From: Betaproteobacteria bacterium
Lineage (GTDB): Bacteria > Pseudomonadota > Gammaproteobacteria > Burkholderiales > SG8-41
NCBI GenBank assembly: GCA_947486575.1
Contig: CANKUB010000032.1
Location: 1 to 39,698, forward strand
Reading direction: 5' to 3'
Length of the DNA stretch: 39,698 nucleotides
In this document: in pieces, positions 17,713 through 26,470 of the stretch
Position numbering within the stretch: position 1 is the first letter of the stretch
Layout of the letters: every line of letters starts with the position of its first letter
Translations under genes and position numbers: made by a program
The notes under the pieces: model-generated
Database searches by the model: none
What the model was told of the DNA's origin: nothing
The model's input: the letters and a program-made list of their open reading frames with translations, nothing else

Positions 17713-19446
17713 ATGGCATCCCCAAAACGTGGCATGCGCAAGGGCCTTACGGCTTACGGCGACGAAGAATTTTCTCTTTTCCTGCGGAAAGCCTTTGTTA
17801 AAGCAATGGGCTATACCGACGACGCACTGGATCGCCCCATCGTAGGCATCACCAATACCTTCAGCGGTTTTAATGCCTGTCATCGCAATGTGCCTGAATT
17901 GATCGAGGCGGTAAAGCGCGGCGTGATGCTGGCGGGCGGATTGCCGGTGGAATTTCCGGTGATCACGCTGCACGAATCATTCGCGTACCCGACCAGCATG
18001 TATTTGCGCAACCTGATGTCGATTGATACCGAAGAAATGATCAAAGGTCAGCCGGTTGATTCGGTGGTGCTGATCGGCGGTTGCGACAAAACCGTGCCGG
18101 CGCTGCTGATGGGTGCGGCGAGCGCGAATGTGCCCGCCATCATGCTCGTTACCGGGCCGATGATTACCGGTGACCACAAAGGCGAACGCCTGGGTGCCTG
18201 CACCGACTGCCGACGCTTCTGGGGCAAATTTCGCGCGGGCGAAATCTCCGAGCAGGAAATTGGCGAGATCAACAATAAACTCGCGCCGTCCGCAGGCACC
18301 TGCATGGTAATGGGCACGGCGAGTACCATGGCGCTGGTTACCGAAGCCATGGGCATGATGCTGCCCGGCGGCGCATGCACACCAGCGGTGATGGCTGACC
18401 GGTTGCGTCACGCCGAAGCCAGCGGCGCGCGCGCGGTAGCAATGGCCAAAGAAAAACTCACACCCGATAAAATCATGACACCCGAAGCGTTCGAGAATGC
18501 GCTGCGGGTGTTGCTGGCGGTGGGCGGTTCAACCAACGCGATTGTGCATCTCACCGCAATGGCTGGGCGTCTGGGGATACAGATTGACCTTGATACCTTC
18601 GACAAAATGGGGCGCGAAACGCCGGTGCTGGTTGATCTCAAACCGACGGGTCAGCATTACATGGAGGATCTGGAAAAGGCGGGCGGATTGGTTGTGGTGC
18701 TGCGCGAGATACGCAAATTGTTGAATCTCGATGCGCTGACCGTCACTGGCGATACGCTCGGCGAAAACATCAAAGCCGCAGCGCCTGCGTGGAAGCAGGA
18801 TGTGGTTAGGCCGTTTAATGATCCGATATTCAAGGGCGGCAGTATCGCCGTGCTGCGCGGCAATCTTGCGCCCGAAGGCGCGATCATCAAGCAGGCAGCG
18901 GCAACCCCGAAGCTGATGCAGCACACGGGCCGTGCAGTGGTGTTTGAATCACTTGAAGATTTGGCCAATCGCATTGATGATCCGAAACTCGATGTAAAAG
19001 AAGACGACATTCTGGTGATGCAAAATGCGGGGCCGAAAGGCGCGCCTGGCATGCCGGAAGCGGGTTACTTGCCGATACCGAAAAAGCTCGCACAAAAAGG
19101 CGTGAAGGATATGATTCGGATTTCGGACGCACGCATGAGCGGTACCGCGTTTGGTGCGATTGTGTTGCACGTCACGCCTGAAGCAGCGCTCGGCGGGCCG
19201 CTGGCACTGGTTAAAACCGGCGACAAAATCAAGCTGGATGTGCCCGCGCGTAAAATCGAATTGCTGGTGTCCGACGAAGAACTCGAAGCGCGTCGCAAGC
19301 TGTGGAAAAAGCCGCGCGCGCACAAGGACGACAGCCGCGGCTATCGCAAATTGTTCCTGAACGAGGTAACGCAGGCAGACCGCGGTTGCGATTTTGAGTT
19401 TCTGGCACCGCCACTGACGGTGAAGGTGCCGCGCGTCACACGCTAA
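17713..19446 (+). CDS. IlvD/Edd-family dehydratase, probably for sugar acids
   Basis: This 577-residue dehydratase has cluster-ligand cysteines at C56 (FNACH), C124 (GGCDKTVP) and C197 (SAGTCMVMGTAST). These correspond in spacing to C59, C127 and C200 of Rhizobium L-arabinonate dehydratase, a [2Fe-2S] member. The catalytic serine region RISDARMSGTAFG is present near residue 475, and GGSTNA and RGNLAPEGAIIK are kept. The overall match is nearer to sugar-acid dehydratases than to IlvD of branched-chain synthesis. An unusual feature is two extra cysteines, C163 and C166 (GACTDCRRFW), in the loop where relatives have no pair. It would turn an aldonic acid into a 2-keto-3-deoxy acid, a substrate type for the HpcH-like aldolase of the divergent operon. 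The start ATG at 17713 follows a weak AGG. Confidence 0.85.
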   Translation: MASPKRGMRKGLTAYGDEEFSLFLRKAFVKAMGYTDDALDRPIVGITNTFSGFNACHRNVPELIEAVKRGVMLAGGLPVEFPVITLHESFAYPTSMYLRNLMSIDTEEMIKGQPVDSVVLIGGCDKTVPALLMGAASANVPAIMLVTGPMITGDHKGERLGACTDCRRFWGKFRAGEISEQEIGEINNKLAPSAGTCMVMGTASTMALVTEAMGMMLPGGACTPAVMADRLRHAEASGARAVAMAKEKLTPDKIMTPEAFENALRVLLAVGGSTNAIVHLTAMAGRLGIQIDLDTFDKMGRETPVLVDLKPTGQHYMEDLEKAGGLVVVLREIRKLLNLDALTVTGDTLGENIKAAAPAWKQDVVRPFNDPIFKGGSIAVLRGNLAPEGAIIKQAAATPKLMQHTGRAVVFESLEDLANRIDDPKLDVKEDDILVMQNAGPKGAPGMPEAGYLPIPKKLAQKGVKDMIRISDARMSGTAFGAIVLHVTPEAALGGPLALVKTGDKIKLDVPARKIELLVSDEELEARRKLWKKPRAHKDDSRGYRKLFLNEVTQADRGCDFEFLAPPLTVKVPRVTR

Positions 19447-19451
19447 TTAGC

Positions 19452-19466
19452 TAACTTATTGTTTTT
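19452..19466 (-). repeat. AT-rich 15-mer repeat, copy 7
   Basis: On the minus strand AAAAACAATAAGTTA, lying between the dehydratase stop (19446) and the SET gene start (19469). It takes up almost the whole 22-base gap, so the SET gene has no normal ribosome binding site. Confidence 0.6.
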
Positions 19467-19468
19467 AA

Positions 19469-19969
19469 ATGAAAAAAAATAAAACGACTTCCAGAAATAA
19501 AAAGCACGTCAAAGCCAAGGTGTCTCCCCGGCGATTTGTGGTGCGCAAATCAGGTATACACGGCCGCGGCGTGTTTGCGCTGGTGGATATACCCAGGGGC
19601 ACTCGATTGATCGAGTATCTCGGCGAGCGTATGTCGCACAAAGAAGCCGACCGTCGCTATGGCGATTTGCACGATGGCAGTGCGCACACCATGTTGTTCG
19701 CCGCCACTGACGAAGTTGTTATCGATGCCACGCAGTGGGGCAGTTCCGCGCGCTGGATCAATCATTCGTGTGGACCGAATTGCGAAGCGATTGAAGAAGA
19801 GGGGCGCGTTTTTATAGAGACCAAACGCGCTATACGCGCAGGCGATGAACTCGGCTACGATTATGAGTTGATCGTCGAAGGTCGCCAGACAGAGAAGCTT
19901 AAACGCGAGCACGCCTGTTGCTGTGGCGCGAAGAAATGTCGCGGGACGATGCTGGGGAAAAAGCGCTGA
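19469..19969 (+). CDS. SET-domain protein lysine methyltransferase with post-SET
   Basis: This 166-residue compact SET protein has a lysine-rich N-terminus (MKKNKTTSRNKKHVKAK) that may bind nucleic acid. SET begins with VVRKSGIHGRGVFA (24-37) and has the SAM-binding N98-H99-S100-C101 (RWINHSCGPNC) and the catalytic-side GYDYE (129-133). A post-SET zinc site is formed by C150-x-C152-x4-C157 together with C105. All catalytic parts are present. Such proteins are widespread in eukaryotes and scattered in bacteria; targets in bacteria are poorly known (ribosomal, histone-like or exported proteins). The start ATG at 19469 is forced by the repeat immediately upstream. It is the last plus-strand gene before a palindromic repeat. 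Confidence 0.9.
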   Translation: MKKNKTTSRNKKHVKAKVSPRRFVVRKSGIHGRGVFALVDIPRGTRLIEYLGERMSHKEADRRYGDLHDGSAHTMLFAATDEVVIDATQWGSSARWINHSCGPNCEAIEEEGRVFIETKRAIRAGDELGYDYELIVEGRQTEKLKREHACCCGAKKCRGTMLGKKR

Positions 19970-19974
19970 AATCA

Positions 19975-20055
19975 TTTGCCACAGATGAACACAGATTAAC
20001 TTCAACACCGCAATCGGGTTTTAATCTGTGTTTATCTGTGTAAATCTGTGGCAAA
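19975..20055. repeat. Palindromic repeat with tandem ATCTGTG units
   Basis: The left arm from 19975 (TTTGCCACAGATGAACACAG, then ATTAA) is mirrored by the right arm 20021-20055, which ends in CTGTGGCAAA. The right arm contains three ATCTGTG units at 10-base spacing, the left only two, so one 10-base unit is gained or lost. The loop (20000-20020) is unique. It lies after the SET gene and before the convergent haemoglobin gene, and could fold as a terminator. Very similar TTTGCCACAGAT palindromes recur in unrelated bacterial genomes, which suggests a mobile or REP-like origin. Confidence 0.75.
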
Positions 20056-20110
20056 AAAGTTTTTGATGTTGCTGCAGGGTGCAGCACGTATATTCTACGC
20101 ACGGCAGTTT

Positions 20111-20506
20111 TCAGCCTTCCCGATTGCGCATCCAGTCCGCTGTTTTGAATAGCTGCTCCAGCAGCCACACGCGCAGTTTTTCATCCTCGATCACCGCTTC
20201 GGTGGCTTGCGTCATGCACGCCATCCAAGCGTCGCGTTCAGCCACGCCGATGGCGAACGGCAGATGTCGTGCGCGCAGCATGGGGTGCCCGAATTTATCA
20301 GTGTAAAGTTGCGGGCCGCCGAGCCACCCGGATAAAAACATATAGAGCTTGTCGCGCGAGCCGCTTAAATCGGCGGGGTGCAGTTTGCGAATAACGTAGA
20401 AATCCGGCTCGCGGTCCATCAGGTCGTAAAAGCCGTCGATCAGGGCGCGCACTTTTGTGTCGCCGCCGATCATTTGATACGGGGTGACGTCAGGGCTGGG
20501 ATTCAC
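20111..20506 (-). CDS. Group II truncated haemoglobin
   Basis: This 131-residue TrHb2 (trHbO-like) protein has a 2-on-2 globin fold that binds O2 or NO at haem. Family signs are IGGDTKVRALIDGFYDLM (13-30, with the B10-region aromatics), LSGWLGGPQLYTDKFGHPMLR and the proximal haem histidine H81 in RARHLPFAIG. The G8 tryptophan W94 lies in ERDAWMACM. The length is normal. It lies 9 bases downstream of the typA stop on the same strand, so the two are probably co-transcribed. Possible roles are oxygen delivery, NO detoxification or redox sensing; the sequence does not decide between them. Confidence 0.93.
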   Translation of the reverse strand: MNPSPDVTPYQMIGGDTKVRALIDGFYDLMDREPDFYVIRKLHPADLSGSRDKLYMFLSGWLGGPQLYTDKFGHPMLRARHLPFAIGVAERDAWMACMTQATEAVIEDEKLRVWLLEQLFKTADWMRNREG

Positions 20507-20515
20507 AGCGCAAAA

Positions 20516-22336
<1,821 letters not shown>

Positions 22337-22523
22337 AGTGAGTCCGAGGGTTGCGGCAGGAAGGATTGCGGCGTTGGAAAAAGCGCGCGATTGTAGCACA
22401 AGTGCCGCAATGCAGTGTTCTATTGGTGTTCCGTGCGCGCGCTATGTTATTGAATTTCCAGAAAAAGACGGATTACATGAAAAATGATGCACTGCAAAAA
22501 ATGATTGGCAATTTACACAGCTT

Positions 22524-22785
22524 ACGGGTATCATCCGCGCACCTCGCAACCGGCTCTATTTGTATTTGAGGTTTTTGGTTGTTGAGTTGCATCTGTCCCT
22601 GACCCATCCGTTTCAGCTTCCTCTTGCGAGCAGCTGCTTCAGCCACGGTTAGCGACGATACCCGTGCGCTGACTGTGCTCGCCTGCCACTTTAATGCGGC
22701 AGCCGTTCCTTTTTTTGTCCGCGCTTTTTTTGACCGCCATGTTTGCGGTCCGCGTTGTCTATTGAAATGATGGAAGAAAAATAAA
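22524..22785 (+). promoter_or_regulatory. Long structured leader in front of the DEAD-box helicase gene
   Basis: The 22400-22785 stretch holds no credible gene. It shows ACGGGTATC (22524-22532) complementary to GATACCCGT (22657-22665), able to close a large RNA domain of about 140 bases. Two T-runs of seven (near 22710 and 22725) follow, then a small hairpin GACCGC-loop-GCGGTC (22732-22750) just before the gene. Genes for cold-induced RNA helicases often have long regulatory 5' leaders, and an attenuator or thermosensor is a fair guess. No known riboswitch was recognised. Confidence 0.4.
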
Positions 22786-24156
22786 ATGACTTTTGAAACA
22801 CTGAATCTGAACCCCGCTATCGCGCAGGCCGTTGCGGCTGCCGGTTACACCGAACCTACGGCAGTGCAGGCGAAAGCCATACCCGATGCCATAGCCGGTC
22901 ACGATCTGATGGTATCTGCCCCCACCGGTACTGGTAAAACAGCGGCATTTGTGTTGCCCGCGCTGCAACGTCTGGGTAACGCGCCCGCTAAGGCTGGTCG
23001 TGGCCCGCGCGTGCTGGTACTGACGCCCACGCGTGAACTCGCACTGCAAGTCACCAGCGCTGTGGCCACCTACAGCAAAGGCATGCGCCAGGTGCGCACC
23101 GGCACCATATTGGGTGGCATGCCGTATCCGAAGCAACGCAAGTTGCTCGACAGCCCGCTCGATATCCTGGTCGCCACACCAGGCCGTCTAATTGATTTTA
23201 TGGAGCAGGGCAAGGTGGATTTTTCGCGCCTCGAACTGCTGGTGCTGGACGAAGCAGACCGCATGCTTGACATGGGCTTTATCAAGCCGGTCGAAATGAT
23301 CGCTGCTGCCACCCCGGCCACGCGTCAGACCTTGTTGTTCTCCGCGACACTGGATGGCGGCATTGGCCAGCTCGGCAAACGCCTGTTGCGCAATCCGAAG
23401 CTGATTGAAATCGCCGCGCAAAAAGCGCGTCATGAAAACATCGAGCAGCGCCTGCACTATGTTGATGATGGCAGCCATAAATCAAAGCTGCTCGATCACT
23501 TCCTGCGAGATGTGGCGCTGGATCAGGCGATTGTATTCACTGCCACCAAGCGCGGCGCGGATCGTCTCGCCAGCAAGCTCTATGAAGACGGCCATGCAGC
23601 CGCCGCATTGCACGGCGACATGAATCAATCGCAGCGCAATCGCACGCTAGCCAAACTGCGCAGCGGCAATGTGCGCGTACTGGTCGCAACCGATGTCGCC
23701 GCGCGCGGCATCGATGTGAAAACCATTTCACACGTGTTCAATTACGATCTGCCAAAAGCTGCGGAAGACTACGTGCATCGCATCGGCCGCACCGGCCGCG
23801 CGGGACTGAACGGTATTGCGATTTCGTTCGCAGCACCGGATGACGGCTGGCAAGTGCGTCAGATCGAGCGGTATACCGGCCACTCAATAGCAGCGCACGT
23901 GGTGGCTGGACTAGAGCCTAAAGTGCCTCAGCGCAGCAGCCACAAACCCGCTGGCCGTCCGGCTGGGCGCTCATTCGGCAAACCCGGTGGAAAACCGGGT
24001 GGTTACGCGGGACGTGCGGGTGCAGGCACCGGTGCAGGTGCAGGATCAGGAAGGCCCGCCCCCGGCGCACCCGGACGCTGGAACAAACCTGCTGGCGGCC
24101 CGGCAGCATCACGCGGCAAGCCGGAACGCTCGTACTCATCGTTTCGCGGCCGCTAA
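22786..24156 (+). CDS. rhlE: DEAD-box RNA helicase, RhlE type
   Basis: This 456-residue ATP-dependent RNA helicase has a Q motif region (GYTEPTAVQAKAIP), motif I APTGTGKT at about 45-52, Ia PTRELA, Ib TPGRLIDF, II DEAD, III SAT, V VATDVAARGID and VI HRIGRTGRAG. The last 80 residues are a Gly/Pro/Ala/Arg-rich disordered basic tail with repeated AGAGTGAGAG- and KPGGKPGG-like segments, as in RhlE proteins where the tail binds RNA. The role is probably ribosome assembly or mRNA turnover, especially in the cold. The start ATG at 22786 has GGAAG 12-16 bases upstream and follows a long leader with possible regulatory folds. RhlE is preferred over SrmB/DbpA because no specific RNA-binding domain is present. 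Confidence 0.93.
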   Translation: MTFETLNLNPAIAQAVAAAGYTEPTAVQAKAIPDAIAGHDLMVSAPTGTGKTAAFVLPALQRLGNAPAKAGRGPRVLVLTPTRELALQVTSAVATYSKGMRQVRTGTILGGMPYPKQRKLLDSPLDILVATPGRLIDFMEQGKVDFSRLELLVLDEADRMLDMGFIKPVEMIAAATPATRQTLLFSATLDGGIGQLGKRLLRNPKLIEIAAQKARHENIEQRLHYVDDGSHKSKLLDHFLRDVALDQAIVFTATKRGADRLASKLYEDGHAAAALHGDMNQSQRNRTLAKLRSGNVRVLVATDVAARGIDVKTISHVFNYDLPKAAEDYVHRIGRTGRAGLNGIAISFAAPDDGWQVRQIERYTGHSIAAHVVAGLEPKVPQRSSHKPAGRPAGRSFGKPGGKPGGYAGRAGAGTGAGAGSGRPAPGAPGRWNKPAGGPAASRGKPERSYSSFRGR

Positions 24157-24217
24157 TGGCCTCGAATGGACGCTAAGCGCCTGCAAACGGGAGTGGCCTC
24201 ATGTGTAAAAAGTCATT

Positions 24218-24232
24218 AAAAACAAATACTTG
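24218..24232 (+). repeat. AT-rich 15-mer repeat, copy 9
   Basis: AAAAACAAATACTTG, 61 bases after the helicase stop and directly before a UUCG hairpin. Confidence 0.5.
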
Positions 24233-24255
24233 CTGTCCGCTTCGGCGGGCAGTAA
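24230..24255 (+). terminator. UUCG-capped hairpin after rhlE
   Basis: CTGTCCGC (24233-24240), TTCG and GCGGGCAG (24245-24252) form an 8-bp stem, one pair being G-U, capped by the stable cUUCGg tetraloop; the stem can extend by about three pairs. There is no T-run, so it may be a transcript-end stabiliser rather than a full terminator. Confidence 0.45.
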
Positions 24256-24418
24256 GAATGTGGCGTATGCCGCTCAAGCGCGCCAGGCGTTAAGCATTGA
24301 GTGCGCAAGATTGATGCGAGTCAATCCTTCATCATTGTGTAAAGGTTTTCGCTGTTAGGTTGTTAGATCAGCATCTGCCGATCAGCTTCATCAAACGAAA
24401 TAACTAAGGAGTTAAATC

Positions 24419-25390
24419 ATGATGTCCAGACTTACGTTTTGCGTGTCATCGCTGCTGTTGATGGCTGGAAGTGCGGCTGCGCAGGATTACCCGAACAAGC
24501 AAATTTCCCTGGCCGTACCCTTTGCTGCAGGCGGTCCCACTGATACGCTCGCGCGCAATTTGGGCGTGTCACTGACGCAGCAGCTTAAGCAGCAAGTCGT
24601 GATTGAAAACGTGGCTGGCGCCGGTGGTACGATCGCTGCCAATCGCGTGGCGAAAGCAAAGCCCGATGGCTACAGCCTGTTGATACACCACATCGGCATG
24701 TCTACTGCGCCGGCGCTGTATCGCATGCTGCCGTTTAATCCGCTGACCGACTATGAATACATTGGCCAAGTCGCTGATGTGCCGATGACGGTCATCGCCA
24801 AGACCGGGTTACCGCCCGACAACCTGACGGAGCTGATTGCCTACGTCAAGAAAAACAAGGAAAAGCTGAACCTCGGCAATGCGGGCCTCGGCGCGGCGTC
24901 GCACCTGTGCGGCTTGCTGTTCATGTCGCGCATCGAAGCGAACATCACGACAGTGCCTTACAACGGCACCGCACCCGCAATGACCGCGCTGATGGGCGGG
25001 CAGATTGATCTGATGTGCGATCAAACGACCAATACGACGCAGCAGATCAAGTCCGGCCGCGTTAAGGTTTACGGCGTTACCACTGCTCAGCGAGTAGCTT
25101 CGCTATCGATGGTGCCGACGCTTGCCGAGCAAGGCTTGAAGGGGTTTGAAATTTCTGTGTGGCATGGCGTATACGCACCCAAAGGCACGCCTAAGCTGGT
25201 GATCGACAAGCTTGTCAGTGCGCTGCAAGCATCGGTGCAGGATGCACAGTTCAAGTCGCGCATCGGCGAACTGGGTGCGCAGGCAGTGAGCAAAGACAAA
25301 GTCACGCCAGCGGCGCTGGCGTCGCACCTTAAAACCGAAATCGAAAAATGGAGCTCGATCATCAAGAAGGCGGGCGTCTACGCCGACTAG
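24419..25390 (+). CDS. Bug/TctC-family periplasmic binding protein, copy 2
   Basis: This 323-residue orphan binding protein has a signal peptide (FCVSSLLLMAGSAAAQ, cleavage before DYPNKQI). Family motifs are LAVPFAAGGPTDTLARNLG, VIENVAGAGGTIAANRVA, KLNLGNAGLGAASHL and TVPYNGTAPAMTALMGGQIDLMCD. The start ATG at 24419 has TAAGGAG ideally spaced; an ATG follows at once, so either could be used. It ends with a clear terminator, so it is its own transcription unit ahead of the molybdenum hydroxylase genes. It probably captures the acid that the downstream enzymes use; the ligand cannot be read from the sequence. Confidence 0.92.
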   Translation: MMSRLTFCVSSLLLMAGSAAAQDYPNKQISLAVPFAAGGPTDTLARNLGVSLTQQLKQQVVIENVAGAGGTIAANRVAKAKPDGYSLLIHHIGMSTAPALYRMLPFNPLTDYEYIGQVADVPMTVIAKTGLPPDNLTELIAYVKKNKEKLNLGNAGLGAASHLCGLLFMSRIEANITTVPYNGTAPAMTALMGGQIDLMCDQTTNTTQQIKSGRVKVYGVTTAQRVASLSMVPTLAEQGLKGFEISVWHGVYAPKGTPKLVIDKLVSALQASVQDAQFKSRIGELGAQAVSKDKVTPAALASHLKTEIEKWSSIIKKAGVYAD

Positions 25391-25410
25391 CTTCGGTCAC
25401 CGCAAAATCG

Positions 25411-25444
25411 TCCCCCGCCACCCAGGGTCGCGGGGGATTTTTTT
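25411..25444 (+). terminator. Rho-independent terminator after the TctC gene
   Basis: TCCCCCGC (25411-25418) and GCGGGGGA (25430-25437) form a perfect 8-bp GC-rich stem with an 11-base loop, followed by seven T. It lies 20 bases after the stop. The remaining gap to 25580 shows only a weak promoter-like TTGCTT/TAGAGT pair with 17-base spacing near 25475-25500. Confidence 0.9.
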
Positions 25445-25579
25445 CGTGGATCAATGCCAGGCCAGGGCCGGCGGCGCAGATTGCTTTTCATGCGACCAGC
25501 CGTTAGAGTAAGCCCCCTTTATCCCTCTACGTGCAGAACTCCATGACTTTCACTGGCGCAATCGCGTTGCGCACATACC

Positions 25580-26443
25580 GTGGCGCCGTTTGAACTTGCC
25601 GAGCCGCACACGTTAAGTGAAGCGATCGCGTTGCTCAATGCAGGCGATGTGCCGGTGCGCGCGATCGCGGGTGGCACGGCGCTGATGCTGATGATGAAGG
25701 CGGGCGTGTTTCAGCCTGCGCGACTGGTGAGTCTGCGCCGGGTGGAAGCGTGTCACGCTGAAATAACTGTCATGCCGGATGGGGGTTTAAGTATCGGAGC
25801 GATGGCGACGCTGTCGTCGCTGGCGCGCTCGGCGGCGGTGAAACAGGCTGCACCGGTGATCACGCAAACCCTCAAAACGCTGTCCAACGTACGCGTGCGT
25901 AATGTTGCCACCATTGGCGGGCATCTGGCGCATGGCGATCCGCATATGGATTTGCCGCCGGTGTTGACTGCCCTGGGCGCGCAGGTGCGCACGTTGTCAC
26001 CCGTAGGTGAACGCACACGGGCGGTGGCCGATCTTTACACGGGCTACTATGAGACTGTGTTGGCAGACAATGAACTCATCAGCGAAGTGATCGTGCCGCC
26101 GCAAAGCGGAAGTCTCGCGGCCTACCTTAAGATAACCACGCGCGCGGCGGACGACTGGCCGACGCTGGGCATCGCAGTGTCGTTGCAGATGGAGGCGGAT
26201 ATTGTGAAAGCTGCGCGTATCGTTGTCAGCGCTGCCACCAATACGCCGCTGCGACTTGAGGTCGCTGAACAAACGCTGCTCGGCACCACACTCGATGCTG
26301 TGACGCTGTTGCGCTGCGGGGATGCGGCCGTTTCGAGCGTCGAACTCGCGGCCGATGCGCACGGCTCGGCGGCTTACAAGCGCGAGTTGCTGCGCGTTTA
26401 CACGCAGCGCGCGTTACGGCAGGCGTTGGCGGTTCAACTGTAA
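25580..26443 (+). CDS. FAD-binding (medium) subunit of a molybdenum hydroxylase
   Basis: This 287-residue CoxM/XdhB-like subunit of the xanthine dehydrogenase family passes electrons through FAD. The FAD-binding parts are VRAIAGGTALMLMMK (26-40) and VRNVATIGGHLAHGDPHMDLPPVL. It lacks the extra 4Fe-4S insert of 4-hydroxybenzoyl-CoA reductase. The start is GTG at 25580: the nearby ATG at 25542 is in another frame and closes inside the gene. It is the first gene of an M-L-S operon. Its TAA stop begins a looser relative of the AT-rich repeat that fills the gap to the next gene. Confidence 0.9.
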   Translation: MAPFELAEPHTLSEAIALLNAGDVPVRAIAGGTALMLMMKAGVFQPARLVSLRRVEACHAEITVMPDGGLSIGAMATLSSLARSAAVKQAAPVITQTLKTLSNVRVRNVATIGGHLAHGDPHMDLPPVLTALGAQVRTLSPVGERTRAVADLYTGYYETVLADNELISEVIVPPQSGSLAAYLKITTRAADDWPTLGIAVSLQMEADIVKAARIVVSAATNTPLRLEVAEQTLLGTTLDAVTLLRCGDAAVSSVELAADAHGSAAYKRELLRVYTQRALRQALAVQL

Positions 26444-26470
26444 GTATTTTATTTTAAATAAATATTTATG
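26441..26470. repeat. AT-rich junction, loose relative of the 15-mer repeat
   Basis: A run of almost pure A/T joins the stop TAA of the FAD subunit gene to the ATG of the Mo subunit gene (TAAGTATTTTATTTTAAATA, then AATATTTATG). It resembles the reverse form TAAGTTATTGTTTTT and shares AAATATTTAT with 35113-35124. It supplies both the stop and the start codon. Confidence 0.4.

Noticed and set aside
19975-20055. CRISPR array from the repeated ATCTGTG units
   Set aside because: The units are 10 bases apart without spacers and form an inverted repeat, not a direct-repeat/spacer array. No cas gene is near.
22477-22569. A 30-codon frame in the rhlE leader
   Set aside because: No ribosome binding site or conserved motif; probably untranslated leader.
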